Below the pieces are notes generated by a model. It was not told the origin of the DNA and ran no database searches. It worked only from the letters and a program-made list of their open reading frames with translations. 64,000 bases of DNA from Cronobacter universalis NCTC 9529 (GTDB lineage Bacteria; Pseudomonadota; Gammaproteobacteria; Enterobacterales; Enterobacteriaceae): assembly GCF_001277175.1 (NCBI RefSeq), contig NZ_CP012257.1:868001-932000 (forward strand). The letters run 5' to 3'. The position numbers and the translations under genes were made by a program. This document shows positions 21,652 to 32,224 of the stretch, piece after piece (the stretch's first letter is position 1; each line of letters opens with the position of its first letter).

Positions 21652-24600
21652 ATGGCTGAACCTCGTTTTGTGCACCTGAGAGTGCACAGTGACTATTCCA
21701 TGATCGATGGACTGGCAAAAACGGGGCCGCTGGTAAAAAAGGCGGCCGCGCTTGGCATGCCTGCCTTTGCCATTACTGACTTCACCAACCTGTGCGGGCT
21801 GGTAAAATTTTACGGCGGCGCGCACGGCGTCGGCATGAAGCCGATTATCGGCGCCGACTTCAATATGCAGTGCGAACTGCTGGGCGACGATTTCTCGCAC
21901 ATCACCGTGCTGGCGGCGAACAACACCGGCTATCAGAACCTGACGCTGCTTATCTCGCGCGCCTACCAGCGCGGCTATGGCGCGGCCGGCCCGTGGATTG
22001 ACCAGCAGTGGCTGGCGGAACTGGGCGAAGGGCTGATCCTGCTCTCCGGCGGTCGTCAGGGTGATGTCGGTAAGTGTTTACTTCGTGGTAATAACGTTAT
22101 GGCCGAGCAGGCGCTGGCGTTTTATCAGGAACATTTCCCGGACCGCTACTATCTGGAGCTGGTGCGTACCGGCCGCCCGGATGAAGAGCGCTATCTGCAT
22201 GCCGCCGTCGCGCTGGCGGAAGAAAAAGGCGTTCCGGTCGTGGCCACCAATGACGTGCGCTTTATCGAGCCCGGCGACTTCGACGCCCATGAGATTCGCG
22301 TCGCCATCCACGACGGGTTTACGCTCGACGATCCGAAAAGGCCGCGCCACTACTCGCCGCAGCAATATCTGCGCACCGAAGAGGAGATGTGCGAGCTCTT
22401 TTCCGATATCCCCGAGGCGCTGGAAAACAGCGTGGAGATTGCTCGTCGCTGTAACGTCACGGTGCGTCTCGGCGAATATTTCCTGCCGCAATTCCCGACC
22501 GGCGATATGACCACTGAAGATTTCCTGGTCATGAAATCGAAGGAAGGTCTGGAAGAGCGCCTTGAGTTCCTGTTCCCGGACCCGGAAGAGCGCGTACAGA
22601 AGCGCCCGCCCTATGACGAGCGTCTCGATATCGAACTCCAGGTTATCAACCAGATGGGCTTCCCCGGTTACTTCCTGATCGTGATGGAGTTTATCCAGTG
22701 GTCGAAGGATAACGGCATTCCGGTAGGGCCGGGCCGTGGTTCGGGCGCGGGATCGCTTGTGGCGTATGCGCTGAAAATCACCGATCTCGATCCGCTGGAG
22801 TTTGACCTGCTGTTCGAACGTTTCCTTAACCCGGAACGTGTCTCCATGCCCGACTTCGACGTTGACTTCTGCATGGAAAAACGCGACCAGGTGATTGAGC
22901 ACGTCGCCGATATGTACGGCCGTGATGCGGTATCGCAGATTATTACGTTCGGTACGATGGCGGCGAAAGCGGTGATCCGCGACGTCGGCCGCGTGCTGGG
23001 GCACCCGTACGGGTTTGTCGATCGCATCTCTAAACTGGTGCCGCCCGATCCGGGCATGACGCTTGCCAAAGCCTTTGAAGCCGAACCGCAGCTGCAGGAA
23101 ATTTACGATGCCGATGAAGAGGTTAAAGCCCTCATCGACATGGCGCGCAAGCTTGAAGGCGTAACGCGCAACGCCGGTAAACACGCCGGTGGCGTGGTGA
23201 TCGCGCCGACAAAAATTACCGACTTCGCGCCGCTCTATTGCGACGAGATGGGCCACCATCCGGTCACGCAGTTTGATAAAAACGATGTCGAATACGCGGG
23301 CCTGGTGAAGTTCGACTTCCTGGGTCTGCGCACGCTCACCATTATCAACTGGGCGCTGGATATGATTAACGCCCGTCGTGCGAAGCAGGGGCTGGAGCCT
23401 ATCGATATCGCGGCCATCCCGCTGGATGACAAGAAAAGCTTCGACATGCTTCAGCGCTCGGAAACCACCGCGGTCTTCCAGCTTGAATCGCGCGGCATGA
23501 AAGATCTTATCAAGCGTCTGCAGCCGGACTGCTTCGAAGATATGATAGCCCTGGTGGCGCTGTTCCGTCCGGGGCCGCTGCAGTCGGGCATGGTGGATAA
23601 CTTTATCGACCGTAAGCACGGACGCGAGGCTATCTCCTATCCGGATATTCAGTGGCAGCACGAGAGCCTGAAGCCAGTGCTGGAGCCGACCTACGGCATC
23701 ATCCTGTATCAGGAACAGGTGATGCAGATAGCTCAGGTGCTTTCGGGTTATACCCTCGGCGGCGCGGATATGCTCCGTCGCGCCATGGGTAAGAAGAAAC
23801 CCGAAGAGATGGCCAAGCAGCGCTCCATCTTTGAAGACGGCGCGAAAAATAACGGCATCGACGGCGAGCTGGCGATGAAAATCTTTGACCTGGTGGAGAA
23901 ATTCGCCGGGTACGGATTTAACAAATCGCACTCTGCCGCCTATGCTTTGGTTTCATACCAGACGCTGTGGCTCAAAGCCCACTATCCGGCGGAGTTTATG
24001 GCGGCGGTCATGACCGCCGATATGGACAACACCGATAAAGTGGTGGGGCTGGTGGATGAGTGCTGGCGCATGGGGCTTAAGATCCTGCCGCCGGATATCA
24101 ACTCCGGGCTGTACCATTTCCACGTCAACGACGACGGGGAGATTGTCTACGGTATCGGCGCGATTAAAGGCGTCGGCGAAGGCCCTATCGAGGCCATCAT
24201 CGAGGCGCGTAATAAAGACGGCTACTTCCGCGAGCTGTTCGATCTCTGCGCCCGTACCGACACCAAAAAGCTCAACCGCCGCGTACTGGAAAAACTGATC
24301 ATGTCCGGGGCGTTCGACCGCCTCGGGCCGCACCGCGCCGCGCTGATGAATTCGCTTGGCGACGCGCTGAAAGCGGCGGATCAACACGCGAAAGCCGAGG
24401 CTATCGGCCAGGCGGATATGTTCGGCGTGCTGGCGGAAGAGCCGGAGCAAATCGAGCAATCCTACGCCAGCTGTCAGCCGTGGCCGGAGCAGGTGGTGCT
24501 GGATGGCGAGCGTGAAACGCTGGGGCTGTATCTCACGGGTCACCCCATTAACCAGTACCTGAAAGAGATCGAGCGCTATGTCGGCGGCATGCGCTTAAAA

Positions 24601-25134
24601 GATATGCATCCTACCGAACGTGGCAAAGTGACCACGGCGGCGGGTTTGATAATTGCCGCGCGGGTTATGGTCACCAAGCGCGGCAATCGTATCGGCATCT
24701 GTACGCTGGATGACCGTTCCGGGCGTCTTGAAGTGATGTTGTTCACCGATGCTCTGGAAAAATACCAGCATCTGCTGGAAAAAGACCGAATCCTTATCGT
24801 CAGCGGACAGGTCAGCTTTGATGACTTTAGCGGGGGCCTTAAAATGACCGCCCGTGAAGTCATGGACATTGACGAAGCCCGCGAAAAGTATGCGCGCGGG
24901 CTTGCTATCTCGCTGACGGACAGGCAAATTGATGACCAGCTTTTAAACCGACTCCGTCAGTCTCTGGAACCCCACCGTTCGGGAACCATTCCAGTACATC
25001 TCTACTATCAGAGGGCGGATGCACGCGCCCGGCTGCGCTTTGGCGCGACGTGGCGTGTCTCTCCGAACGATCGTTTACTCAACGATCTGCGTGGCCTGAT
25101 TGGTTCGGAGCAGGTGGAACTGGAGTTTGACTGA
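21652..25134 (+). CDS. dnaE: DNA polymerase III alpha subunit
   Basis: Catalytic subunit of the replicative polymerase. The 1160-residue protein has the N-terminal PHP domain ([15 protein letters not shown]), the palm with catalytic Asp401 and Asp403 in MPDFDVDF, the fingers, tandem HhH and beta-clamp-binding region, an OB domain (about 980-1080) and a C-terminal tau-binding region ending EQVELEFD, as in E. coli. The last 43 bases are repeated imperfectly downstream at 25181-25223, so the dnaE-accA gap is unusually long; the protein itself looks intact. Confidence 0.99.
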   Translation: MAEPRFVHLRVHSDYSMIDGLAKTGPLVKKAAALGMPAFAITDFTNLCGLVKFYGGAHGVGMKPIIGADFNMQCELLGDDFSHITVLAANNTGYQNLTLLISRAYQRGYGAAGPWIDQQWLAELGEGLILLSGGRQGDVGKCLLRGNNVMAEQALAFYQEHFPDRYYLELVRTGRPDEERYLHAAVALAEEKGVPVVATNDVRFIEPGDFDAHEIRVAIHDGFTLDDPKRPRHYSPQQYLRTEEEMCELFSDIPEALENSVEIARRCNVTVRLGEYFLPQFPTGDMTTEDFLVMKSKEGLEERLEFLFPDPEERVQKRPPYDERLDIELQVINQMGFPGYFLIVMEFIQWSKDNGIPVGPGRGSGAGSLVAYALKITDLDPLEFDLLFERFLNPERVSMPDFDVDFCMEKRDQVIEHVADMYGRDAVSQIITFGTMAAKAVIRDVGRVLGHPYGFVDRISKLVPPDPGMTLAKAFEAEPQLQEIYDADEEVKALIDMARKLEGVTRNAGKHAGGVVIAPTKITDFAPLYCDEMGHHPVTQFDKNDVEYAGLVKFDFLGLRTLTIINWALDMINARRAKQGLEPIDIAAIPLDDKKSFDMLQRSETTAVFQLESRGMKDLIKRLQPDCFEDMIALVALFRPGPLQSGMVDNFIDRKHGREAISYPDIQWQHESLKPVLEPTYGIILYQEQVMQIAQVLSGYTLGGADMLRRAMGKKKPEEMAKQRSIFEDGAKNNGIDGELAMKIFDLVEKFAGYGFNKSHSAAYALVSYQTLWLKAHYPAEFMAAVMTADMDNTDKVVGLVDECWRMGLKILPPDINSGLYHFHVNDDGEIVYGIGAIKGVGEGPIEAIIEARNKDGYFRELFDLCARTDTKKLNRRVLEKLIMSGAFDRLGPHRAALMNSLGDALKAADQHAKAEAIGQADMFGVLAEEPEQIEQSYASCQPWPEQVVLDGERETLGLYLTGHPINQYLKEIERYVGGMRLKDMHPTERGKVTTAAGLIIAARVMVTKRGNRIGICTLDDRSGRLEVMLFTDALEKYQHLLEKDRILIVSGQVSFDDFSGGLKMTAREVMDIDEAREKYARGLAISLTDRQIDDQLLNRLRQSLEPHRSGTIPVHLYYQRADARARLRFGATWRVSPNDRLLNDLRGLIGSEQVELEFD
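25090..25132 (+). repeat. Direct repeat copy 1 (3' end of dnaE)
   Basis: This 43-base stretch, which encodes the last DnaE residues, matches 25181-25223 at 40 of 43 positions; the three differences are clustered at bases 10-12 of the repeat. Confidence 0.85.
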
Positions 25135-25180
25135 TGCGCTGCATCAGGTGCCGGGCCCCTGAATCGCTGGACTCAACCCG

Positions 25181-25223
25181 CGTGGCCTGCCAGGTTCGGA
25201 GCAGGTGGAACTGGAGTTTGACT
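25181..25223 (+). repeat. Direct repeat copy 2 (dnaE tail remnant before accA)
   Basis: Second copy of the dnaE 3' end, offset by 91 bases. It ends in ttgactaatacagg leading straight into the accA ribosome site; from memory this is the layout at the real dnaE stop in E. coli. The flank upstream (actcaac...gcgtggcctg) also resembles the bases before copy 1, suggesting a longer, partly decayed duplication. Confidence 0.85.
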
Positions 25224-25237
25224 AATACAGGAATACT

Positions 25238-26197
25238 ATGAGTCTGAATTTCCTTGATTTCGAACAGCCGATTGCTGAGCTGGAAGCGAAAATCGATTCT
25301 CTGACTGCGGTAAGCCGTCAGGATGAAAAACTGGATATTAACATCGACGAGGAAGTGCATCGTCTGCGTGAAAAAAGCGTAGAGCTGACGCGCAAAATCT
25401 TTGCCGATCTCGGCGCATGGCAGATCGCCCAGCTGGCGCGTCATCCGCAGCGTCCGTACACCCTGGATTATGTCCGCCTGGCGTTTGACGAATTTGACGA
25501 GCTGGCAGGCGATCGCGCCTATGCCGACGACAAAGCGATCGTGGGCGGCATCGCTCGTCTGGATGGGCGTCCGGTGATGATCATTGGTCATCAGAAAGGG
25601 CGTGAAACCAAAGAGAAAATCCGTCGTAACTTTGGTATGCCAGCACCGGAAGGTTACCGTAAGGCGCTGCGCCTGATGGAAATGGCTGAACGTTTCAACA
25701 TGCCAATCATTACCTTCATCGACACCCCGGGCGCGTATCCGGGCGTGGGCGCGGAAGAGCGCGGCCAGTCCGAGGCTATCGCCCGTAACCTGCGTGAAAT
25801 GTCTCGCCTGAAGGTGCCGGTTATCTGCACCGTTATCGGCGAAGGCGGCTCCGGCGGCGCGCTGGCTATCGGCGTTGGCGATAAAGTGAATATGCTGCAA
25901 TACAGCACCTATTCCGTTATCTCCCCGGAAGGCTGTGCCTCCATTCTGTGGAAAAGCGCCGATAAAGCGCCGCTCGCTGCCGAAGCGATGGGCATCATCG
26001 CGCCGCGCCTGAAAGAGCTGAAGCTCATCGACAGCGTGATCCCGGAACCGCTGGGTGGCGCGCACCGCAACCCGGAAGCCATGGCGCAGTCGCTGAAAAC
26101 GCAGCTGCTGGCGGATCTCGCCGATCTCGACGTGCTGAGCAAAGACGATCTGCTCACCCGCCGCTATCAGCGTCTGATGAGCTACGGTTACGCCTGA
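25238..26197 (+). CDS. accA: Acetyl-CoA carboxylase carboxyltransferase subunit alpha
   Basis: Alpha subunit of the carboxyltransferase half of acetyl-CoA carboxylase; with AccD it transfers CO2 from biotin to acetyl-CoA to make malonyl-CoA. The 319-residue length equals E. coli AccA. Visible crotonase-fold motifs include [20 protein letters not shown] and the oxyanion [12 protein letters not shown] segment. An AGGAA site lies before the ATG. Last gene of the large rightward block, closed by a terminator. Confidence 0.99.
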   Translation: MSLNFLDFEQPIAELEAKIDSLTAVSRQDEKLDINIDEEVHRLREKSVELTRKIFADLGAWQIAQLARHPQRPYTLDYVRLAFDEFDELAGDRAYADDKAIVGGIARLDGRPVMIIGHQKGRETKEKIRRNFGMPAPEGYRKALRLMEMAERFNMPIITFIDTPGAYPGVGAEERGQSEAIARNLREMSRLKVPVICTVIGEGGSGGALAIGVGDKVNMLQYSTYSVISPEGCASILWKSADKAPLAAEAMGIIAPRLKELKLIDSVIPEPLGGAHRNPEAMAQSLKTQLLADLADLDVLSKDDLLTRRYQRLMSYGYA

Positions 26198-26222
26198 TAA
26201 ACGGCGAATAAAAATCTCAATG

Positions 26223-26247
26223 AGGGTCGCGAAAGCGGCCCTTTTTT
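26223..26247 (+). terminator. Terminator of accA
   Basis: Stem agggtcgc/gcggccct (one G-U) with a GAAA tetraloop followed by a T-run, 25 bases after the accA stop. Confidence 0.85.
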
Positions 26248-26360
26248 ATGGGCGCGCGGCGCTGATGAAATGTGATTTTTGCGATGAGTTAACGTGAGAT
26301 ACCCCGTCTGGCCCCCTTCCTACACTCGCAGGTGAACCACAACCACACGGGGACACCGGA

Positions 26361-28124
26361 ATGGAAATTGCAAAAATCGCGGCGATTGGCGCCGCTGGGT
26401 TTCTCGCAGGCTCGCAGGCCCTGGCCGCGCCGCTGCTCAGCAGCAGCACGCCTTATACCCTTAACGCCAGCGACCTGACTAAAAAAGAGCAGGAGCTGAC
26501 GAACTTTCCACTGATGCAGTCGGTAAAAAGCGCTATCCGCACGCTGGATAACGCGCAGGTCGAACAGATAGCGCCGGGGCGCGCCGCGAACCCGGACAAC
26601 GTCAAACGCGTCGAAAACATTCTCACCGCCCAGGACTGGGAGTTTCTCTTTCCGCTGCGCGCGCCGGAATATACCTACACCAACTTTCTGAAAGCCGTCG
26701 GCAAATTCCCGGCGGTGTGCGGCAGCTATAGTGACGGACGCGACGCTGACGCCATCTGCCGGAAATCGCTCGCGACTATGTTCGCGCACTTCGCGCAGGA
26801 GACCGGCGGTCACGAGAGCTGGCGCGAGCAGCCGGAGTGGCGGCAGGCGCTGGTCTATCTGCGCGAAATGGGCTGGACCGAAGGACAAAAGGGCGGCTAT
26901 AACGGCGAATGTAACCCGGACACCTGGCAGGGGCAGACCTGGCCCTGCGGTAAAGATAAAGATGGCGATTATGTCAGTTACTTCGGGCGCGGCGCCAAAC
27001 AGCTCTCCTATAACTACAACTACGGGCCATTCTCTGACGCGATGTATGGCGACGTCCGCCCGCTGCTCGATAAACCGGAAATGGTCGCCGATACCTGGCT
27101 GAATCTCGCCAGCGCGATCTTTTTCTTTGTTTATCCGCAGCCGCCCAAACCGGGCATGCTGCATGTGATTGACGGCACCTGGACGCCGAACGAACACGAT
27201 AAAGAGAGCGGGCTGGTGCCGGGCTTTGGCGTCACCATCCAGATTATCAACGGCGGCGTGGAGTGCGGCGGCGAGGCGGAAAACGCCCAGTCGCTTAACC
27301 GTATCGCCTATTACAAAGAGTTTGCCAAATACCTGAAGGTGCCGGTTCCGGCGGATGAAGTGCTCGGCTGTAAGAAAATGAAGCAGTTTGACGCGGGCGG
27401 TTCAGGCGCGTTGCCGATCTACTGGGAGATGGACTGGAGCTGGAGCACCACCACTCCGGACGGCCAGGCTTACGCCTGCCAGCTGGTGGGGTATCAGACG
27501 CCGTTCAGCGCGTTCAAAGAGGGGGACTACGCCAAATGCGTACAGAACCACTTTAACGTGAACATCGTCAACGACGCCTCCGGCGGCACCACGCCCGCGC
27601 CGCAGCCTGCTCCGCAGCCGCAACCGTCCCCGGCGCCTTCCGCAAACGTGGCGCCCGTTGCGCGCATCAGCGGCCCGGTGGGCGCGGTAGAATCGGGCAG
27701 TAAAGTCTCGCTGAGCGCGACGGGCTCCAGCGATGAAAACGGCGATGCGCTGACCTACACCTGGATGGCGCAGACCGGGCAGACGCTGAGCGGCAAAGAC
27801 AAGAGCGTGGTGACTTTCAACGCGCCAGAGAGCGCCAGCGACGCGCAGTACACCATCAGCCTGAAAGTGGACGACGGCAAGCTGAGCGATACCACCAGCT
27901 ATATCCTCAACGTGAAAGCGAAAGCCAAAACGCCGGACGCCGGCCCGGTAAGCTATCCGTCGTGGACCGCGAGCCAGAGCTGGAAACCGGGCGATATCGT
28001 GCTCAACCAGGGCGCGCTCTACCAGTGCAAACCGTTCCCGGCAGGCGGCTGGTGCAGCGTGGCGCCGGCCTACTATGAGCCAGGCGCGGGTCTTAACTGG
28101 CAGGACGCCTGGGACGCGCTGTAA
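26361..28124 (+). CDS. Secreted GH19-type chitinase with PKD-like and chitin-binding domains
   Basis: A 587-residue exported protein with a signal peptide (cleavage about ALA-A, residue 22-23). The catalytic part (about 80-400) shows glycoside hydrolase 19 hallmarks: AHFAQETGGH with the candidate acid Glu147, YLRE with the second Glu169, the YFGRGAKQLSYNYNYG substrate-binding motif (207-222) and FGVTIQIINGGVECG (289-303). A Pro/Gln linker (411-427) leads to a PKD/Ig-like domain (about 430-520) and a C-terminal CBM5/12-type chitin-binding module (about 532-587, WKPGDIV...YQC...W). Predicted to cut chitin outside the cytoplasm. It is flanked by its own terminator and interrupts the accA-ldcC order of E. 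coli. Substrate is inferred from family only. Confidence 0.88.
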   Translation: MEIAKIAAIGAAGFLAGSQALAAPLLSSSTPYTLNASDLTKKEQELTNFPLMQSVKSAIRTLDNAQVEQIAPGRAANPDNVKRVENILTAQDWEFLFPLRAPEYTYTNFLKAVGKFPAVCGSYSDGRDADAICRKSLATMFAHFAQETGGHESWREQPEWRQALVYLREMGWTEGQKGGYNGECNPDTWQGQTWPCGKDKDGDYVSYFGRGAKQLSYNYNYGPFSDAMYGDVRPLLDKPEMVADTWLNLASAIFFFVYPQPPKPGMLHVIDGTWTPNEHDKESGLVPGFGVTIQIINGGVECGGEAENAQSLNRIAYYKEFAKYLKVPVPADEVLGCKKMKQFDAGGSGALPIYWEMDWSWSTTTPDGQAYACQLVGYQTPFSAFKEGDYAKCVQNHFNVNIVNDASGGTTPAPQPAPQPQPSPAPSANVAPVARISGPVGAVESGSKVSLSATGSSDENGDALTYTWMAQTGQTLSGKDKSVVTFNAPESASDAQYTISLKVDDGKLSDTTSYILNVKAKAKTPDAGPVSYPSWTASQSWKPGDIVLNQGALYQCKPFPAGGWCSVAPAYYEPGAGLNWQDAWDAL

Positions 28125-28131
28125 GGGCAAA

Positions 28132-28156
28132 AGCCAGCCTGCGGGCTGGCTTTTTT
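28132..28156 (+). terminator. Terminator of the chitinase gene
   Basis: Perfect eight-base stem agccagcc/ggctggct with TGCG loop and T-run, 7 bases after the stop codon. Confidence 0.9.
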
Positions 28157-28269
28157 GTTATTACCCTGAGAAAGCAGACGGCGAATTCCAGGTTTTTTGC
28201 CTTCTCTCCCGTCGTTCCGCTTCGCTCAACTATGCTTACCAGACGGTTTTTTTTGCCAGGGGGTAAGCA

Positions 28270-30408
28270 GTGAACATCATCGCCATCATGGGGCCGCACG
28301 GCGTTTTTTATAAAGACGAGCCGATGAAAGAGTTGCAGGCGGCGCTCCAGCAGCAGGGCTTTCAGCTAATCTGGCCGAAAAACAGCAACGATCTGCTGAA
28401 GTTTATCGAGCACAACCCGCGCATCTGCGGCGTCATTTTCGACTGGGATGAGTACAGTCTCGATTTATGCTGTGAAATCAATCAGCTCAATGAATACCTG
28501 CCGCTCTATGCGTTTATCAACACGCACTCGACGCTGGATGTCAGCGCCAACGAGATGCGCATGGCGCTCTGGTTTTTCGAATATTCGCTGGGCATTGCCG
28601 ACGACATCGCGACGCGCATTCGCCAGTACACCCAGGAGTACCTCGACAACATCACGCCGCCGTTTACCAAAGCGCTGTTTACCTATGTGAAAGAGGGCAA
28701 ATACACGTTTTGCACGCCGGGCCATATGGGCGGCACGGCGTATCAGAAAAGCCCGGTCGGCTGCCTGTTTTATGATTTTTTCGGCGGCAACACGCTAAAG
28801 GCGGATGTTTCGATCTCCGTCACCGAGCTCGGATCGCTGCTCGATCACACCGGGCCGCATCTGGAGGCGGAAGAGTATATCGCCCGCACTTTCGGGGCCG
28901 AGCAAAGTTATATGGTGACCAACGGCACGTCCACTTCCAATAAGATCATCGGGATGTACGCCGCGCATGCCGGCAGCACGGTGCTTATCGATCGCAACTG
29001 CCATAAGTCGCTGACGCATCTGCTGATGATGAGCGATATTGTGCCGCTGTGGCTCAAGCCTACCCGCAACGCGCTCGGCATTCTGGGCGGCATTCCGAAG
29101 CGGGAATTCACCCGCGAGTCGATCGCCCAAAAAGTGGCGCAAACCCCGGACGCGAGCTGGCCGGTGCATGCGGTTATCACCAACTCCACCTACGACGGGC
29201 TGCTGTATAACACCAACTGGATCAAGCAGACGCTGGACGTTCCCTCGATCCATTTCGATTCCGCCTGGGTGCCTTACACGCATTTTCACCCGATCTATAA
29301 GGGCAAGAGCGGCATGAGCGGCGAGCGCGTGCCCGGCAAAGTGTTCTTTGAAACCCAGTCGACCCACAAAATGCTGGCGGCGCTGTCGCAGGCGTCGCTG
29401 ATCCACATTAAAGGCGACTATGACGAAGAGACGTTCAACGAAGCCTACATGATGCACACCACCACCTCGCCGAGCTATCCGCTGGTGGCGTCCATTGAAA
29501 CCGCCGCGGCGATGCTGCGCGGCAATCCGGGCCGCCGCTTGATCAACCGCTCGGTGGAGCGGGCGCTGCATTTTCGCAAAGAGGTGCAGCGTCTTCGTGA
29601 GGAAACCGACAGCTGGTTCTTCGATATCTGGCAGCCGGAGGAGATTGACGAAGCGGACTGCTGGCCAATTACGCCCGGCGACGACTGGCACGGCTTTACC
29701 CACGCTGACCACGATCACATGTATCTCGATCCGGTGAAAGTCACGATCCTGACGCCGGGCATGGACGCGCAGGGCAATATGGAGAAAGAGGGCATTCCTG
29801 CGGCGCTGGTGGCGAAGTTTCTCGATGAGCGCGGCGTGGTGGTGGAGAAAACCGGGCCGTACAACTTGTTGTTCCTGTTTAGTATCGGCATCGATAAAAC
29901 CCGCGCGATGGGCCTGCTGCGCGGGCTGACGGAGTTTAAGCGCGCCTACGATCTCAACCTGCGGGTGAAAAACATGCTGCCCGATCTCTGGGCGGAAGAT
30001 CCGGATTTCTACCGCAACATGCGCGTGCAGGAGTTAGCGCAGGGGATCCACAAGCTTATCCAGCAGCACGATCTGCCGGATCTGATGCTGCGCGCGTTTG
30101 ACGTGCTGCCGGAGATGAAAATGACGCCGCATGAAATGTATCAGCAGCAGGTCAAGGGCAATGTGGAAACGGTGGAGATCGAAAAGCTGATCGGGCGGGT
30201 GTCCGCCAATATGATCCTGCCGTATCCGCCCGGCGTGCCGCTGGTGATGCCCGGCGAGATGATCACCGACGATTCGCGCGCGGTGCTCGATTTCCTGCTT
30301 ATGCTCTGCTCCATTGGCAGGCACTATCCCGGCTTCGAAACGGATATCCACGGCGCGAAGTGCGGCGAAGATGGCGTCTATAGGGTACGTGTCCTAAAAA
30401 GCGAGTAA
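28270..30408 (+). CDS. ldcC: Lysine decarboxylase (constitutive type)
   Basis: PLP-dependent decarboxylase converting lysine to cadaverine. A GTG start at 28270 behind AGGGGG gives 712 residues, close to E. coli LdcC (713). The N-terminal wing/response-regulator-like domain (1-130) precedes the aminotransferase-fold core; the PLP lysine is Lys367 in ETQSTHKML and the PLP-stacking segment is around NCHKSL. Identity of position (downstream of accA, upstream of yaeR) supports LdcC rather than the acid-inducible CadA, which belongs to a cadBA operon elsewhere. Confidence 0.95.
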   Translation: MNIIAIMGPHGVFYKDEPMKELQAALQQQGFQLIWPKNSNDLLKFIEHNPRICGVIFDWDEYSLDLCCEINQLNEYLPLYAFINTHSTLDVSANEMRMALWFFEYSLGIADDIATRIRQYTQEYLDNITPPFTKALFTYVKEGKYTFCTPGHMGGTAYQKSPVGCLFYDFFGGNTLKADVSISVTELGSLLDHTGPHLEAEEYIARTFGAEQSYMVTNGTSTSNKIIGMYAAHAGSTVLIDRNCHKSLTHLLMMSDIVPLWLKPTRNALGILGGIPKREFTRESIAQKVAQTPDASWPVHAVITNSTYDGLLYNTNWIKQTLDVPSIHFDSAWVPYTHFHPIYKGKSGMSGERVPGKVFFETQSTHKMLAALSQASLIHIKGDYDEETFNEAYMMHTTTSPSYPLVASIETAAAMLRGNPGRRLINRSVERALHFRKEVQRLREETDSWFFDIWQPEEIDEADCWPITPGDDWHGFTHADHDHMYLDPVKVTILTPGMDAQGNMEKEGIPAALVAKFLDERGVVVEKTGPYNLLFLFSIGIDKTRAMGLLRGLTEFKRAYDLNLRVKNMLPDLWAEDPDFYRNMRVQELAQGIHKLIQQHDLPDLMLRAFDVLPEMKMTPHEMYQQQVKGNVETVEIEKLIGRVSANMILPYPPGVPLVMPGEMITDDSRAVLDFLLMLCSIGRHYPGFETDIHGAKCGEDGVYRVRVLKSE

Positions 30409-30465
30409 CCCCTTGTTTTGCCGCATGAGGCTCAGTAACGTGCCAGACAATCATAAGGAGGGATT

Positions 30466-30855
30466 ATGCTGGGTTTAAAACAGATTCACCATATCGCCAT
30501 TATCGCGACGGATTACCACCGCAGCAAAGCGTTCTACTGCGACACGCTGGGGTTTACCCTGCAGTCGGAGGTCTACCGTGAGGCGCGCGATTCCTGGAAG
30601 GGCGACCTGGCGCTGAACGGGCAGTATGTAATTGAGCTTTTCTCGTTCCCGTTTCCGCCCGCGCGGCCGAGCCGCCCGGAAGCCTGCGGTTTGCGCCATC
30701 TCGCGTTCAGCGTGGACGATGTTGACAGGGCAGTGGCGTTTCTGGAAAGCCGCGGCGTGACGTGCGAGGCGGTACGCGTGGATCCGCTCACCGGCAAGCG
30801 CTTCACGTTCTTTAACGATCCGGACGGCCTGCCGCTGGAACTCTACCAGCAGTAA
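30466..30855 (+). CDS. yaeR: YaeR, vicinal oxygen chelate (glyoxalase-like) family protein
   Basis: A 129-residue VOC-fold protein, same length as E. coli YaeR. The two beta-alpha-beta-beta-beta halves are visible: [23 protein letters not shown] at the N-terminus and [10 protein letters not shown], then LPLELYQQ at the end, which supply His/Glu ligands for a divalent metal. It has a strong AAGGAGG site and lies 57 bases after ldcC, just before tilS. The substrate is unknown to me. Confidence 0.93.
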   Translation: MLGLKQIHHIAIIATDYHRSKAFYCDTLGFTLQSEVYREARDSWKGDLALNGQYVIELFSFPFPPARPSRPEACGLRHLAFSVDDVDRAVAFLESRGVTCEAVRVDPLTGKRFTFFNDPDGLPLELYQQ

Positions 30856-30869
30856 CGCTTGCTCCCGGC

Positions 30870-30910
30870 GCCATTGCCCGGTAAGTTGCCCGGCAATGGC
30901 CCTTCTTTCT
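30870..30910 (+). terminator. Hairpin at the yaeR-tilS junction
   Basis: Stem gccattgcc/ggcaatggc followed by a pyrimidine tract (ccttctttctt) rather than a clean T-run. It may end yaeR transcripts partially. An ATG inside its right arm (30896) is therefore unlikely to be the tilS start. Confidence 0.5.
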
Positions 30911-30919
30911 TGCGATGCA

Positions 30920-32224
30920 ATGGACACTTCTCTGCTCTCAGCCCTGCGGGGCCGACGCCAGCTGCTGGTGGCTTACAGCGGCGGGCTCGATTCGACGGTG
31001 TTGCTCCATCAACTGGTGCGGCTGCGCGAGGCTCATCCTGAACTGCGTCTGCGCGCCATTCACGTTCATCATGGCATCAGCCCGAACGCCGACCGCTGGG
31101 CGGCGCACTGTCAGGCGCTCTGCCACCGCTGGGAAGTACCGTTTGAACTGGCGTATGTGGAGCTGGCGCAGGACGGGCTCGGCCTTGAGGCGCAGGCGCG
31201 CAAAGCGCGCTACCAGGCGTTTGCAGCGGCGCTTCTGCCGGGCGAAGCGCTGGTGACGGCGCAGCATCTCGATGACCAGTGCGAAACCCTGCTGCTGGCG
31301 CTCAAGCGCGGCAGCGGCCCGGCGGGGCTGGCGGCGATGCCTGCCGAACTGCCGTTTGCGGACAGCGTTCTCCTGCGCCCGCTGCTGAACACGCCGCGCG
31401 CGCGGCTGGAGGCGTGGGCCGATCGTCACCAGCTTCTGTGGATCGACGATGAAAGCAACCAGGACGATCGCTTCGATCGCAACTTTTTACGCCTGCGCAT
31501 TCTGCCTGCGCTGGAAGCGCGCTGGCCGCACTTCACCCAGGCGGCGGCGCGCAGCGCGCAGCTTTGTGGCGAGCAAGAGCAACTGCTGGATGAACTGCTG
31601 GCGCCGGAGCTTGCCGCGCTGATGGACGGCAAAACGCTCGCTATCGCGCCGCTCGAAACCATGAGCGAGCTGAAACGCGCGGCGCTGCTGCGCCGCTGGC
31701 TGGCCGCGCTGAATGCGCCGATGCCCGCCCGCGCCGCGCTGCAACGGATTTGGGATGAAGTGGCCCAAAGCCGTGAGGATGCCGCGCCGCGCCTGAAATG
31801 CGGCGATTATGAGGCACGGCGCTATCAGGGGCGGCTGTGGTGGGTGAGAGCACGACAGGGACAGCGCCAGACGGTGCTTGTCTGGCCCGACCCGCATGAG
31901 GCATTGCCTTTGCCGGAATCGCTGGGCTGCCTGCGTTTCGGCGCGGCAGGCGACGCCGTGCGACCGCCGCGCGCCAGCGAGTCAGTCTCGGTGCGGTTCA
32001 GCGCGCCAGGCATGTTGTATATCGTCGGACGCGATCGCGGACGCACGCTGAAAAAACTCTGGCAGGAACTGCAAGTGCCGCCCTGGCAGCGCGAGATAAC
32101 GCCGATCCTGTTTTATGATGAGCAACCCATCTGCGCCCCCGGCCTGTTCATTACCCGTGAGGGCCAGGCGCAGAACGAACCGGGCTGGATGCTGGCCTGG
32201 CACAAGGAGCATAACGATGATTAA
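30920..32224 (+). CDS. tilS: tRNA(Ile)-lysidine synthetase
   Basis: Modifies C34 of tRNA-Ile(CAU) to lysidine, changing its codon and amino-acid identity; essential. The N-type ATP-pyrophosphatase PP-loop SGGLDS is at residues 20-25 with the start at 30920 (434 residues; E. coli 432). The TilS signature [18 protein letters not shown] and the C-terminal tRNA-binding domains follow. An in-frame ATG at 30896 would add eight residues but is buried in a hairpin. The last 8 bases overlap the start of the downstream cytochrome gene. Confidence 0.95.
   Translation: MDTSLLSALRGRRQLLVAYSGGLDSTVLLHQLVRLREAHPELRLRAIHVHHGISPNADRWAAHCQALCHRWEVPFELAYVELAQDGLGLEAQARKARYQAFAAALLPGEALVTAQHLDDQCETLLLALKRGSGPAGLAAMPAELPFADSVLLRPLLNTPRARLEAWADRHQLLWIDDESNQDDRFDRNFLRLRILPALEARWPHFTQAAARSAQLCGEQEQLLDELLAPELAALMDGKTLAIAPLETMSELKRAALLRRWLAALNAPMPARAALQRIWDEVAQSREDAAPRLKCGDYEARRYQGRLWWVRARQGQRQTVLVWPDPHEALPLPESLGCLRFGAAGDAVRPPRASESVSVRFSAPGMLYIVGRDRGRTLKKLWQELQVPPWQREITPILFYDEQPICAPGLFITREGQAQNEPGWMLAWHKEHNDD

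Noticed and set aside
22078..23931. A 617-codon open frame antisense to dnaE
   Set aside because: Lies wholly inside a conserved essential gene with no ribosome site or recognisable domain; shadow frame.
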